Positions 41,648 to 52,235 of a DNA stretch of 64,000 bases are shown here, piece by piece. This DNA comes from Streptomyces aurantiogriseus (GTDB lineage Bacteria; Actinomycetota; Actinomycetes; Streptomycetales; Streptomycetaceae): NCBI RefSeq assembly GCF_014649375.1, contig NZ_BMSX01000021.1, positions 62,001-126,000 of the forward strand. The letters are read 5' to 3'. Within the stretch, counting starts at the first letter, position 1. Each line of letters begins with the position of its first letter. The position numbers were made by a program, and so were the translations under genes. The notes under the pieces are model-generated. The model was given only the letters and a program-made list of their open reading frames with translations, searched no databases and was not told the DNA's origin.

Positions 41648-42134
41648 CCTTCCCCTGCTCCCGCAGGTCGGCATCGGCACCGACATCCACGCCTTCGAGG
41701 AGGGCCGTGAGTTGTGGTGCGCGGGCCTGAAGTGGGAGGGAGAGGGCCCCGGCCTGGCCGGCCACTCCGACGCGGACGTCGTCGCCCACGCCGCCTGCAA
41801 CGCCCTCTTCTCCGCCGCCGGCCTCGGTGACCTGGGCCAGCACTTCGGCACCGGCCGCCCCGAGTGGTCCGGCGCGTCCGGCGTGACGCTGCTGACGGAG
41901 GCCGCCCGTATCGTCCGCGAGGCCGGCTTCACCATCGGCAACATCGCCGTACAGGTGGTGGGCCCGCGCCCGAAGATCGGCAAGCGGCGCGACGAGGCGC
42001 AGAAGATCCTGTCGGAGGCGGCGGGAGCGCCGGTCTCCGTCTCCGGCGCGACGACGGACGGGCTCGGTTTCCCGGGCCGCGACGAGGGGCTGATGGCGGT
42101 GGCCACGGCACTGGTGGTGCGGACAGGGGCGTGA
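41637..42134 (+). CDS. ispF: 2-C-methyl-D-erythritol 2,4-cyclodiphosphate synthase
   Basis: 165 residues. Zinc/substrate motif [24 protein letters not shown], and the C-terminal [15 protein letters not shown] loop. A homotrimer that cyclises CDP-ME2P in the MEP pathway. Length matches the family. Starts inside the ispD 3' end. Confidence 0.96.
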   Translation: MASDLPLLPQVGIGTDIHAFEEGRELWCAGLKWEGEGPGLAGHSDADVVAHAACNALFSAAGLGDLGQHFGTGRPEWSGASGVTLLTEAARIVREAGFTIGNIAVQVVGPRPKIGKRRDEAQKILSEAAGAPVSVSGATTDGLGFPGRDEGLMAVATALVVRTGA

Positions 42135-42261
42135 CGGTCCGACCGGGCGCCGCACCGCACCCGCACGCACCCGGATCGGGCGCCGCGGCCGATCGTCACG
42201 AATGTGTGGCCCTTGGGTGGAAGGGCGCGGGGCATTGCTCCACGCCCACTACCCTGGAGTG

Positions 42262-43662
42262 GTGACTATTCGCCTGTACGACACCAGCGCCCGGCAGATT
42301 CGTGACTTCATCCCGCTCACGCCGGGCTGTGTCTCGATCTACCTGTGTGGCGCCACCGTGCAGGCGGCCCCCCATATCGGGCACATCCGGTCGGGTCTGA
42401 ACTTCGACATCATGCGCCGCTGGTTCGTCCACCGAGGCTACGACGTCACGTTCATCCGCAATGTCACCGACATCGACGACAAGATCATCACCAAGTCCCA
42501 CGACCAGGGCCGCCCCTGGTGGTCCATCGGGTACGAGAACGAGCGGGCGTTCAACGACGGCTACCAGGCCCTCGGTTGCCTCCCGCCCACCTACGAGCCG
42601 CGGGCCACCGGGCACGTCCCCGAGATGATCGAGATGATGCGCGGGCTCATCGAGCGCGGCCACGCCTACGAGGCCGACGGCAACGTCTACTTCGACGTGC
42701 GCTCCTTCCCGGAGTACCTCCAGCTGTCCAACCAGGAGCTGGACAACCTGCTCCAGCCGTCGGGTGAGGGCGAGACCGGCAAGCGGGACTCGCGCGACTT
42801 CGCGATGTGGAAGGCGGCCAAGCCGGGCGAGCCGAGCTGGGAGACGCCGTGGGGCCGGGGCCGGCCCGGCTGGCACCTGGAGTGCTCGGCGATGGCCCAC
42901 AAGTACCTGGGCAGCGCCTTCGACATCCACGGCGGCGGCCTCGACCTGATCTTCCCGCACCACGAGAACGAGATCGCCCAGGCAAAGGCCTTCGGCGACG
43001 AGTTCGCGCAGTACTGGGTGCACAACGCCTGGGTCACCATGAGCGGCGAGAAGATGTCGAAGTCGCTGGGCAACAGCGTCCTCGTCTCCGAGATGGTCAA
43101 GCAGTGGCGGCCCATCGTCCTGCGCTACTACCTCGGTACGCCCCACTACCGCTCGATGATCGAGTACAGCGAGGAGTCGCTGCGCGAGGCCGAGTCGGCG
43201 TTCGCGCGGATCGAGGGCTTCGTACAGCGCGTCGTCGAGAAGGCCGGGGGAGTGGTCGAGCCGGCCGCCGAGGTGCCGCCGGCCTTCGCCGAGGCGATGG
43301 ACGACGACCTGGGCGTCCCGCAGGCGCTCGCCGTCGTGCACACCACCGTCCGGCAGGGCAACTCCGCGCTGGCCGCCGACGACAAGGAAGCCGCCGTGGC
43401 CCGCCTCGCCGAGGTTCGTGCCATGCTCGGCGTTCTCGGTCTCGACCCCCTCGACCCGCACTGGGCCGGCGAGGCCGACCGGGGCGACGATCTGCACGGC
43501 GTCGTCGACAGCCTCGTACGACTCGTCCTCGACCAGCGGGAGTCGGCGCGCGCCCGCAAGGACTGGGCGACCGCGGACGCCATCCGCGACCAGCTCAACC
43601 AGTCGGGGCTCACCATCGAGGACAGCCCGCAGGGTCCGCGCTGGACGCTCGGTCCGCGGTAG
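42262..43662 (+). CDS. cysS: cysteinyl-tRNA synthetase
   Basis: 466 residues from GTG 42262. TACCCT (42250-42255) ends 6 nt upstream, so the start is leaderless; the adjacent GTG 42259 is possible. Zinc Cys29 in YLCGATVQ, HIGH motif PHIGHIRSG (38-41), second zinc set near GWHLECSAM and HHENE, and KMSKS in GEKMSKSLGNS. The KMSKS spelling and tRNA-binding C-terminus separate it from the mycothiol ligase MshC. It supplies Cys-tRNA, the signal that the cysA leader is inferred to sense. Confidence 0.95.
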   Translation: MTIRLYDTSARQIRDFIPLTPGCVSIYLCGATVQAAPHIGHIRSGLNFDIMRRWFVHRGYDVTFIRNVTDIDDKIITKSHDQGRPWWSIGYENERAFNDGYQALGCLPPTYEPRATGHVPEMIEMMRGLIERGHAYEADGNVYFDVRSFPEYLQLSNQELDNLLQPSGEGETGKRDSRDFAMWKAAKPGEPSWETPWGRGRPGWHLECSAMAHKYLGSAFDIHGGGLDLIFPHHENEIAQAKAFGDEFAQYWVHNAWVTMSGEKMSKSLGNSVLVSEMVKQWRPIVLRYYLGTPHYRSMIEYSEESLREAESAFARIEGFVQRVVEKAGGVVEPAAEVPPAFAEAMDDDLGVPQALAVVHTTVRQGNSALAADDKEAAVARLAEVRAMLGVLGLDPLDPHWAGEADRGDDLHGVVDSLVRLVLDQRESARARKDWATADAIRDQLNQSGLTIEDSPQGPRWTLGPR

Positions 43663-43681
43663 TCCCGCTTTCTTGATCGAC

Positions 43682-43709
43682 TGTGCCGCCCGGCTCTCCG
43701 GGCGGCACA
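43682..43709. terminator. terminator after cysS
   Basis: TGTGCCGCCCGG (43682-43693) pairs perfectly with CCGGGCGGCACA (43698-43709) over a CTCT loop. Confidence 0.85.
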
Positions 43710-43754
43710 CTGCATAAGACGCACGTACGACAGCTCAACGGAAACAGGTAGGTC

Positions 43755-44696
43755 ATGGCAGCCAACAACCGTCGCATGTCCGGCAAGAAGGGCGCGCAGG
43801 TCGGCAGTGGCGGCCAGCGGCGCCGGGGTCTGGAGGGCAAGGGGCCGACCCCGCCCGCCGAGATGCGCAAGGGGCACGCCAAGCAGCGGGCCGCGGCGGC
43901 GAAGTCGCGCCGTGCGCAGGGCCGTCCGCAAGCCCGGCGGGGCGGCGGCAAGTCGACCTCCGAGCTGGTCGTCGGCCGCAACCCGGTCGTCGAGGCGCTG
44001 CGCGAGGGCGTCCCCGCGTCCACGCTGTACGTCCAGCAGTTCATCGACAACGACGAGCGGGTGCGCGAGGCGCTGCAGCTCGTGGCCGAGCGCGGCGGCA
44101 TCAACCTCATGGAGGCCCCGCGCCCCGAGCTGGACCGCATGACGAACGGCCTGAACCACCAGGGCCTCGTCCTGCAGGTCCCGCCGTACGAGTACGCCCA
44201 CCCCGAGGACCTCGTCGACGCCGCTCACGACGAGGGCGCCGACCCGCTGATCGTCGCGCTGGACGGTGTGACCGACCCGCGCAACCTCGGTGCCGTCGTC
44301 CGCTCGGTCTCCGCCTTCGGCGGCCACGGCGTCGTCGTCCCCGAGCGCCGCGCGGCCGGTATGACCGCCGGCGCCTGGAAGACCTCCGCGGGCACGGCCG
44401 CCCGCACCCCGGTCGCCCGCGCCACCAACCTCACCCGCGCCCTGGAGGCCTACAAGAAGGCCGGCATCGCGGTCGTCGGCCTGGCCGCCGACGGCGAGGC
44501 GGAGATCGGCGAGTTGGAGGCCCTGGAGGGCCCGGTCGTCATCGTCGTGGGCAGCGAGGGCAAGGGACTGTCGCGGCTGGTCGGCGAGACGTGCGACTTC
44601 CGGGTGCGGATTCCGATGCCGGGTGGGGCGGAGTCGCTCAACGCTGGTGTGGCGGCGGGGATCGTCTTGTATGAGGCGGCTCGGCGGCGGGGCTGA
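43755..44696 (+). CDS. rlmB: 23S rRNA (guanosine-2'-O-)-methyltransferase, RlmB type
   Basis: 313 residues. A basic, Gly/Arg/Lys-rich N-terminal tail of about 65 residues, a ribose-binding L30-like domain ([14 protein letters not shown]), then the SPOUT trefoil-knot domain with [30 protein letters not shown] and [18 protein letters not shown]. Methylates 23S rRNA in the peptidyl-transferase region. Some Streptomyces homologs of this type act on neighbouring residues, so the exact site is not certain. Confidence 0.9.
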   Translation: MAANNRRMSGKKGAQVGSGGQRRRGLEGKGPTPPAEMRKGHAKQRAAAAKSRRAQGRPQARRGGGKSTSELVVGRNPVVEALREGVPASTLYVQQFIDNDERVREALQLVAERGGINLMEAPRPELDRMTNGLNHQGLVLQVPPYEYAHPEDLVDAAHDEGADPLIVALDGVTDPRNLGAVVRSVSAFGGHGVVVPERRAAGMTAGAWKTSAGTAARTPVARATNLTRALEAYKKAGIAVVGLAADGEAEIGELEALEGPVVIVVGSEGKGLSRLVGETCDFRVRIPMPGGAESLNAGVAAGIVLYEAARRRG

Positions 44697-44825
44697 ACAC
44701 ACGGGCGGACAACCGTCCGTTGCCTCACCCGGGCGGGTTGATTCCGGCGGGTGGGGCAACCTTGACGGAGTCCGGACAGATCCGGCGGGTCAAGGCAGTG
44801 TCCTAACCACACGTCGCTCGGTTAG

Positions 44826-46532
44826 ATGAGTGTGGACACCAGAACACCCCGCACACCCACGGGGGACCGCTCGTCGGGATTCGACGACGCTCCCGCGCTG
44901 AGCATGGTGAAGGTGCCGAGCGATCCGGCGCAGATCATCGTCACTCACGCGAGCTTCCGCGTGCAGTTGGGCGCGTCGGCACAGCGGATCCAATCCCCGC
45001 GGATCGCCCGGCACTTGAGCGCCACCCAGGACACCGCGCGCATCCCCGTCGTCGCGGCGGCGAACAGAGCGGGCGCGGCCGATACCGCCGCCGCGGCCCG
45101 TCGTCGGCCCGTCGTCTGGAGCGGCAGGTCCGCGCCGGACGACACCGGCGCCCACCGCCTGCTCCAGGCCGTGCGGGCGGGCAGCGTCGGCCACGGCGAC
45201 GCGCCGACCGCCGACGCCGGAGCCACCCAGGTCATCCCCCGCATCGGGACCGACGACGACTACGACGGCTACGAGGGCTACGACGGTGACCTCACCGCGC
45301 AGACCCTCGAAACGCCCGTCGTCGGTTCCCCGCGCACCCCCGTCGCCGGCGAGCAACGGATCCTGCCGAACATGCGCACCGTCGGCAGCGCCTACGACGA
45401 ACCGGCCTACGCGCAGCCGGGCTACGACCAACCCTCCTACGACGACGCCCCGTTCGAGGAGTTCGGCGAAGCCGTCGCCGCGGAGACCACCCCGCACGGC
45501 AGGCGCCACGGCGACGACCCCGCCCGGCACGCCTACTACCCGGGCCGCCGTATGAACCTCGGCGTGGTCCTGCTGCCGCTGCGCGTCCTCCTCGGCTCCA
45601 TCTCCGTCTACGCCGGCATGGGCAAGCTGTGCGACCCCGTCTACTTCGACGGCGGCGAGCGCGGCTCCATGGTGAAGTGGCTCAACACCCTGCACCCCTG
45701 GGAAGTCGCCGAGCCGCTGCGCCAGTTCGCCCTGCACCACCCGGTCGGCTCCGGGCTCGTCATCGCCTTCCTCCAGGTCTTCGTGGGCGTCCTCACGATC
45801 CTGGGCTGCTGGCAGCGGATCGCCGCGTTCGGCGGCGCGACGCTCTCCGCGGCGCTCCTCGTCACCGTCAGCTGGAAGACCGTCCCGGTCTACCAGACCC
45901 CGGACATCATCTACCTCGCCGCCTGGTCGCCACTGATCATCGCGGGCGCCCCCGTCTACTCCATCGACGGCCGTCTCGCCGCCGGTGCCTGGCGCCGGCT
46001 CGGCCCGCGCGCCGACCTGTGGGAGCTGCGCCGGTACGTCCTGCGCCGCGGCGCCCTCGTCACCGCGATCGTCGTCGGACTCACCCTGCTCGTCGGCTCG
46101 CTGCTCGGCGGTGCCGTCCGCGACGCCGACCGGGTCGTCGTGCCCGGCCCGGGCGAGGCCCCGCGCAACGAGCTGCCCGGCTCGCCGCTGCCCGAGGAGT
46201 CCGACAGGCACCGGCCCGGCAAGCAGCCGTCCGCGTCCACCTCGCCCACCCAGGGCGCCACGTCTCAGGCCCCGACGCAGGACGAGGAGAGCGCTCCGGG
46301 TGCCACCCGGGACACCGAGAGCGCCACCGCCGGCGTGCCCAGCCAGACCCAGGGCACCGTCGGCGAGGCCCCGCCCGAGGAGTCGTTCCCGGTCGACGAG
46401 CAGGCGCCCAGCACCAGCTCCGGCCCCAGCTCCGGCGGCGCAACGACCTCCGGCGGTTCCACGAGCGGCGGCTCCGACGGCGGTTCGTCCTCTTCGGGCC
46501 AGCCGGGCCTGGTGGGTGGACTGCTGGGTTAG
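44826..46532 (+). CDS. DoxX-family membrane protein with long flanking tails
   Basis: 568 residues. Disordered N-terminal 240 residues (Asp/Tyr/Pro-rich, with YDEPAYAQPGYDQPSYDDAP), a DoxX core of four transmembrane helices (about 243-380: LGVVLLPLRVLLGSISVYAG), one more helix after it, and a C-terminal Ser/Gly/Pro tail of about 130 residues ending SGQPGLVGGLLG. DoxX proteins take part in thiol/redox functions at the membrane in mycobacteria; the role here is unknown. The ATG at 44826 has no clear ribosome binding site. Confidence 0.82.
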   Translation: MSVDTRTPRTPTGDRSSGFDDAPALSMVKVPSDPAQIIVTHASFRVQLGASAQRIQSPRIARHLSATQDTARIPVVAAANRAGAADTAAAARRRPVVWSGRSAPDDTGAHRLLQAVRAGSVGHGDAPTADAGATQVIPRIGTDDDYDGYEGYDGDLTAQTLETPVVGSPRTPVAGEQRILPNMRTVGSAYDEPAYAQPGYDQPSYDDAPFEEFGEAVAAETTPHGRRHGDDPARHAYYPGRRMNLGVVLLPLRVLLGSISVYAGMGKLCDPVYFDGGERGSMVKWLNTLHPWEVAEPLRQFALHHPVGSGLVIAFLQVFVGVLTILGCWQRIAAFGGATLSAALLVTVSWKTVPVYQTPDIIYLAAWSPLIIAGAPVYSIDGRLAAGAWRRLGPRADLWELRRYVLRRGALVTAIVVGLTLLVGSLLGGAVRDADRVVVPGPGEAPRNELPGSPLPEESDRHRPGKQPSASTSPTQGATSQAPTQDEESAPGATRDTESATAGVPSQTQGTVGEAPPEESFPVDEQAPSTSSGPSSGGATTSGGSTSGGSDGGSSSSGQPGLVGGLLG

Positions 46533-46613
46533 CCGACGGGCTGATTCAAGGCGTACGGTTCCCCGTGCCCCAAAGGGGTGCGGGGCCGTTCGCTATGCGG
46601 CTCCGCCGCGTGG

Positions 46614-46639
46614 GCGCGACCGGCCACAGACGGCCCGCA
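46614..46639. repeat. interspersed intergenic repeat, copy B
   Basis: GCGCGACCGGCCACAG then ACGGCCCGCA, 24 of 26 bases identical to 22776-22801. It is preceded by the palindrome-like GCGGCTCCGCCGC (46598-46610) and lies downstream of two convergent genes. Confidence 0.6.
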
Positions 46640-46669
46640 CCTTCACGACGGCCTCTTGCCGCGCAACTG

Positions 46670-47401
46670 TCAGCGACCCAGTGCCGCCAGTTCCTTCGCC
46701 GCCTCCGTGAGGTCCTTCGCCGTGTCGATGGCGCGCCAGTACGCGCCCTGCGGGATCGGGAAGCCGGCCAGCCGGCGCTCGCGGGCCAGGTGCGGGAACG
46801 TGGTGCGTTCGTGGTCCCCGCGCTCGGGGAGCAGGCCGGCGAACTCGGGGGAGAAGACGTAGACGCCCGCGTTGATCTCGTACGTCGTGGGCGGGGCCTC
46901 GATGAAGTCCGTGATGTGGCCGAAGCCGTCGGTCTTCACGGCGCCCCACGGAATGCGCGGACGCGCCAGCGCGAGGGTCGCGACGGCGTCGCGCTCGGTG
47001 TGGAAGTCCGCCATGTCGCGCAGCGAGAAGCGGGTCCAGATGTCGCCGTTGGTGGCGTACCAGGGCCGGTCGGGGTGGGGGAGACGGGCGGCGGCGTACT
47101 TGAGGCCGCCGCCGCGGCCCAGGGGTTCGGTCTCGACGACCGTGATGACCTTCAGGGGGAGGTCCGCGGAGTCCAGCCAGTGCTGCAGGACGTCGGCGAG
47201 GTGACCGCAGGAGACCACGACGTCCGTCACGCCCTCCTCGGCGAGCCAGCCCAGCTGGTGGCCGATGATCGGCGTCCCCGTCCCGGGGATCTCGACCATC
47301 GGCTTGGGCCGGTCGTCGGTGTAGGGGCGCAGCCGGGACCCCTGGCCACCGGCCAGGATGACGGCTTGCGTGGGGCGGGACGCGGCGTGCGGATGGGTCA
47401 T
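46670..47401 (-). CDS. sugar-nucleotide pyrophosphorylase-like nucleotidyltransferase
   Basis: 243 residues. The NTP-transferase signature AVILAGGQGSRLRPYTDDRPKPMVEI is split by its conserved Lys, with YATNGDIWTRF and EINAGVYVFSPE further on. It lacks the C-terminal left-handed beta-helix, so it is the minimal type used for NDP-sugar or other phospho-sugar activation. TACAGT ends 6 nt before ATG 47401 on the minus strand. Substrate unknown. Confidence 0.86.
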   Translation of the reverse strand: MTHPHAASRPTQAVILAGGQGSRLRPYTDDRPKPMVEIPGTGTPIIGHQLGWLAEEGVTDVVVSCGHLADVLQHWLDSADLPLKVITVVETEPLGRGGGLKYAAARLPHPDRPWYATNGDIWTRFSLRDMADFHTERDAVATLALARPRIPWGAVKTDGFGHITDFIEAPPTTYEINAGVYVFSPEFAGLLPERGDHERTTFPHLARERRLAGFPIPQGAYWRAIDTAKDLTEAAKELAALGR

Positions 47402-47467
47402 GAGCGCACTGTACGCGGCGCCTTTTCCCGGCCGTGCGGCTCCCCCGACGGGGGGAGCCGCACGGGC

Positions 47468-47938
47468 TCAGCTGTGCGCGGCCAGGACGCCCGAGGCGAA
47501 GGCGGTGTCGCAGACGGGGCGGGCGTAGGACTGGGCGCGGGAGGGGCCGTAGGCGCGGACGGCGGCGCGGCCCAGGGCGCGGGCGATGGAGGCGCAGTGC
47601 TTGGCCAGGGACGGCTTGCCGTTCACCGCGGCTTGGAGATGGGTGAGGGCGACGCCCGGGTCCTTCTCCTGGAGTTCGGCCAGCAGCTGGTCGCGCAGGA
47701 CGTCCTGCGGGGCCCGGGCGGCGCCCTGCGAGGTGCGGTGCGCGGTGGAGACGTCGGCGGCGGTGAGCACCGAGTCGGAGGAGGGGTTCCCCGTCCAGTT
47801 GACCCGGGTGACCGCGAGGGTCCCCGAGAGCACCATGACGACGGGCAGGACGAGGGCGAGGGAGCGGCCGATTCGCCGGGCGGGGCCCCGGCCGCGTCGC
47901 GCCTGTGCGGTGCTGGAGTTCTTCACGGAGTGCTTCAC
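47468..47938 (-). CDS. small secreted or membrane-anchored protein of unknown family
   Basis: 156 residues from GTG 47938 (TACCCT ends 7 nt upstream). A basic N-terminus, one hydrophobic segment (about 25-45, SLALVLPVVMVLSGTLAV), then a helical domain with two Cys (HCASIA and PVCDTAF) that could form a disulfide outside the cell. The conserved neighbourhood upstream of msiK is known in Streptomyces, but no function is. Confidence 0.65.
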   Translation of the reverse strand: MKHSVKNSSTAQARRGRGPARRIGRSLALVLPVVMVLSGTLAVTRVNWTGNPSSDSVLTAADVSTAHRTSQGAARAPQDVLRDQLLAELQEKDPGVALTHLQAAVNGKPSLAKHCASIARALGRAAVRAYGPSRAQSYARPVCDTAFASGVLAAHS

Positions 47939-48075
47939 GCGTGTGAGGGTAGCGCGCGGTAATGATTTGGCGACATTTAGTCACCCGGTCGGGGGATGAA
48001 GGAGTGCCCCTTTTTGGGTAGGGGGTTGACGCCCGCGGCTCGAAATGCCCGGTGTGCCGGGGTATTCGGCCACAG

Positions 48076-48113
48076 CGAGAAGGGCCCCGCAGCAGTCTGC
48101 GGGGCCCTTCTCG
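48076..48113 (-). terminator. msiK terminator
   Basis: CGAGAAGGGCCCCGCAG (48076-48092) pairs perfectly with CTGCGGGGCCCTTCTCG (48097-48113); 17 bp, CAGT loop. Confidence 0.85.
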
Positions 48114-48125
48114 TCCATGAGGCGA

Positions 48126-49214
<1,089 letters not shown>

Positions 49215-49274
49215 GGTGATGGGCCCCCTTCTACCGGCAGGAACGTGCCGGACGATCCGTTGTAGGAAGGTGGT

Positions 49275-49286
49275 TGGTGTAGTCCA
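49275..49286. promoter_or_regulatory. DasR-like operator upstream of msiK
   Basis: Minus-strand TGGACTACACCA matches the dre core TGGTCTAGACCA at 10 of 12 positions and lies about 60 bp before the msiK start. Confidence 0.5.
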
Positions 49287-49420
49287 CGCGAGTGAACTGG
49301 CTCAGGACGGTACCTGGCGTTCGCCTGATCTGTCAGTACCCGGGGGCATGTGAACTTCGCGGAAATTTTCGACAGAGCATCCCCGCGAGCTGGGTACACT
49401 GCACGGGCACCTGTGTGCAG

Positions 49421-49494
49421 GCCTCCTTAGCTCAGATGGCCAGAGCAACGCACTTGTAATGCGTAGGTCGTCGGTTCGAATCCGACAGGGGGCT
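49421..49494 (+). tRNA. tRNA-Thr (anticodon UGU)
   Basis: 74 nt. Acceptor arm GCCTCCT with AGGGGGC, D-arm AGCTCAGATGGCCAGAGC, anticodon stem CGCAC/GTGCG-like with loop TTGTAA giving TGT, and T-arm GTCGGTTCGAATCCGAC. The CCA end is not encoded. TACACT (49395-49400) is a likely -10. No duplicated 3' end (attachment site) was found in the window. Confidence 0.96.
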
Positions 49495-49733
49495 CTTCCT
49501 CTTCCCTTCCGGGTTTCCGCCCGTCGCTCGTCTGTGCGGCGGGCGGTTCTGTTTTCCGGTCGGCTGTTCGCCGGACTCCGCCCGGACGGCGGGTTTGCCG
49601 TCCGCGCTCCCTGCTCCGGCCGGGTGAAGTGCCCGGGGCTTGCGCCGGCCTCGCCGTGCGGCGCGTTCACGCATGTCGTGGCGCCTGCTTACTTTCGCCT
49701 GCCGCCTGCCGCCTACCGCACGGGAGCACTCGT

Positions 49734-50228
49734 ATGCCCAATGGGACCTCACCGACCTCACCCCCCACGCCCCAGCAGATCTTCACCGATCTCTCCGCCG
49801 CCCTCACCGGCTTCGACCGGGCCGAGCTGGCCGGCACCGGCCTGGTCGACACGTACTACGACACCCTGCTGCGGATCATCGGCGAGCGGGAGGCCGGGCA
49901 GTTGCTGCGGGCCGCCGCCGAGGCACTGGAGACGGACCGGAGGCACCACGGCAACGAGGCCCTGGAAGCGGAGCTGATCGACAGCCCGCGCTTCGGGCCG
50001 GTCGTCGTCAGCCTGATCAAGCTCTGGTACCTGGGCAGCTGGTACCCGCTCTCCGGCAGGTACCGCGACGTCAGTGGCTCGACCGCGGACGACGTCGAGC
50101 ACGTCGTGTCCGCCCAGGGCTACCGCGAGGGGCTCGTCTGGGCCGCCGCCGGCGCCCACCCGATGGGGGCCAAGCCGCCCGGCTTCGGCTCGTGGGCCGA
50201 ACCCCCCTACCTGCCCCCGACCCTCTGA
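49734..50228 (+). CDS. sugar/sorbitol dehydrogenase small subunit-like protein
   Basis: 164 residues, helical. IFTDLSAALTGFDRAELAGTG, LLRIIGEREAGQLL and a C-terminal PLSGRYRDV...PPGFGSWAEPPYLPP section resemble the FAD-linked sorbitol/gluconate dehydrogenase small subunit (PF12318 type). Those usually have a Tat signal; none is seen here, so the complex is probably cytoplasmic. It is the first gene of a three-gene cassette and 15 bp from the GMC gene. Confidence 0.66.
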   Translation: MPNGTSPTSPPTPQQIFTDLSAALTGFDRAELAGTGLVDTYYDTLLRIIGEREAGQLLRAAAEALETDRRHHGNEALEAELIDSPRFGPVVVSLIKLWYLGSWYPLSGRYRDVSGSTADDVEHVVSAQGYREGLVWAAAGAHPMGAKPPGFGSWAEPPYLPPTL

Positions 50229-50243
50229 GCCCGAGGAAGCGCC

Positions 50244-52235
50244 ATGAGCAACGAGCACTTCGACCTGGTGATCGTCGGCGGGGGCATCGCCGCGGCCACC
50301 GTCGCCAAGACGGTCGTCGAGAAGGCCGCGGCCGAGTACCCGGCCCGGCATCCGCGCATCCTGATCCTGGAGGCCGGCCGGGCCACGGCGATGAGCGCCG
50401 ACAAGTACGACACCTATGTGGAGGCCTACCAGGAGGCGCTGATCAAGGTCCCCAACTCGCCCTACCCGGCGAGCAGTTCGGCGCCGCAGCCGGATGTGCT
50501 GGACATCCGCCGGCCGGTCATGGAGGGCAGGCAGACCAAGACGCCCGCCGACCAGGGGTACTTCGTCCAGATGGGCCCGCTGCCCTTCGGCAGCGACTAC
50601 GCCCGTTCCCTCGGCGGCACCACCCTGCACTGGCTGGGCACCTGTCTGCGGATGCTGCCCCACGACTTCCGGATGTACTCGACCTACCGACGGGGCGTCG
50701 ACTGGCCGCTGACCTACGAGGAGCTGAAGCCGTACTACGAGCGGGCCGAGTGGGACATCATCGGGGTCGCGGCGAACGTCGACGACCAGTACTACCCCGG
50801 CTTCGTCGACCACCCCGCGGAGTTCTTCAAGGCCGCCGACACCGTGCGGTTCCCCGGCGGGGGCTACAGCTTCCCCATGGAGCGCATCCCGTCCAGCTAC
50901 CTCGACCAGTACCTGGCCAAGCTGGCCGACGGCATGACGATCAGTCTGACGGGCAGGGACGGCACCGTCCACGACTTCACGGTCCGGATCAGCAACACCC
51001 CGTCCGCCCGCAACTCCACCCCGACCACACCGACGTACGAGGTCGTCGGCGCCGTCGGCAACGCCGACCGGGGGCAGCGCTGCGAGGGCAACTCCAGCTG
51101 CATCCCGATCTGCCCCGCCCAGGCCAAGTACAGCGCGCTGAAGACCCTGTACGAGCTGATCGTCCGCTACCCCGACCGCGAGCCGGTGCAGGGGGAGCAG
51201 GTCAGGGCCCGGGTCGCCGTACGCAGCCAGTCCGTCGTCATGGAGGTGCTGCACACCCAGAAGCCGGGCGAGACCGGGACGGTCACCGGGCTGCGGTACA
51301 AGACGTACTACGACGACGGCAACCCGCCGACGGAGCACAGGGTGACCGCCGGGACGTACGTCCTCGCCGCCAACGCCATCGAGAACGCCACCCTGCTGCT
51401 CGCCTCGGGCGCCGCCAACAACAGCGACCAGGTCGGCCGCAACCTCATGGACCATCCGCTGCTGCTCACCTGGGGCCTGCTCCAGGAGAACGTCGGCGCC
51501 TTCCGCGGCCCGGGGTCCACCTCCGGCATCCCCGTCTTCCGCGACGGCCCCTTCCGCAAGGAACGCACCGCCTTCCGCGTCGAGATCGGCAACTGGGGCT
51601 GGAACTTCCCGGAGAACGCCCCGTACGACACCGTCCACGACCTGGTCGGCGGCGGCCGGGACGGCAGGGCGCGGCTCTACGGCAAGGACCTGCGCAGGAG
51701 GCTCGGCGAGATCCTGCCCCGGCAGTTCCGGATCGCCTGGGAGCTGGAACAGGACCCGCAGTCCACCAACCGGGTCACCGTGGACGACCGCTACCGGGAC
51801 GCACTGGGCAAGCACCGCCCGGTCCTCCACTACGACCTCTCCGAGTACGTGCGCGCGTCCTTGCCCTGGGCGGCGGAGGCGAGCAAGCAGCTGTTCCGGC
51901 GGCTCGGCATCGACGAGACACAGCGGCGCCCGGTCTACGAGCCCGGCGACTACACGCACTACGACCCGCACGACGCCTCGGCCGTGGAGTACGACGGCAT
52001 GACGTACTGGGTGCGCGGCGCGGGCCATGTCGTCGGCACGCACCGGATGGGCGACGACCCGAGGTCCTCCGTCGTCGACAGCCACCAGCACAGCCACGAC
52101 CTGGACAACCTCTACATCGTCGGCTGCGGCAGCATGCCCACGCTGGGCACCTCCAATCCGACGCTCACCATGACCGCGCTGGCCATCCGCACCGGCGACC
52201 GGATCGCCCAGGACCTGAAGGGAGCGGGCCGGTGA
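50244..52235 (+). CDS. GMC-family FAD oxidoreductase with Cys cluster
   Basis: 663 residues. The ADP-binding motif LVIVGGGIAAATVA at the N-terminus, LGGTTLHWLGT (GMC_N), and GMC_C with MGDDPRSSVVDSHQH, His-Asn pair and the closing PTLGTSNPTLTMTALAIRTGD. A Cys run CEGNSSCIPICPAQAKYSA (about 287-305) resembles the [3Fe-4S] site of bacterial FAD glucose dehydrogenases. No Tat signal. The small subunit upstream is expected to be its partner; electrons may go to a ferritin-like protein or another acceptor, since no cytochrome gene follows. Substrate unknown. Confidence 0.8.
   Translation: MSNEHFDLVIVGGGIAAATVAKTVVEKAAAEYPARHPRILILEAGRATAMSADKYDTYVEAYQEALIKVPNSPYPASSSAPQPDVLDIRRPVMEGRQTKTPADQGYFVQMGPLPFGSDYARSLGGTTLHWLGTCLRMLPHDFRMYSTYRRGVDWPLTYEELKPYYERAEWDIIGVAANVDDQYYPGFVDHPAEFFKAADTVRFPGGGYSFPMERIPSSYLDQYLAKLADGMTISLTGRDGTVHDFTVRISNTPSARNSTPTTPTYEVVGAVGNADRGQRCEGNSSCIPICPAQAKYSALKTLYELIVRYPDREPVQGEQVRARVAVRSQSVVMEVLHTQKPGETGTVTGLRYKTYYDDGNPPTEHRVTAGTYVLAANAIENATLLLASGAANNSDQVGRNLMDHPLLLTWGLLQENVGAFRGPGSTSGIPVFRDGPFRKERTAFRVEIGNWGWNFPENAPYDTVHDLVGGGRDGRARLYGKDLRRRLGEILPRQFRIAWELEQDPQSTNRVTVDDRYRDALGKHRPVLHYDLSEYVRASLPWAAEASKQLFRRLGIDETQRRPVYEPGDYTHYDPHDASAVEYDGMTYWVRGAGHVVGTHRMGDDPRSSVVDSHQHSHDLDNLYIVGCGSMPTLGTSNPTLTMTALAIRTGDRIAQDLKGAGR

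Noticed and set aside
49421-49733. Integrated genetic element at tRNA-Thr with att sites
   Set aside because: No integrase and no duplicated tRNA 3' end were found in the window.
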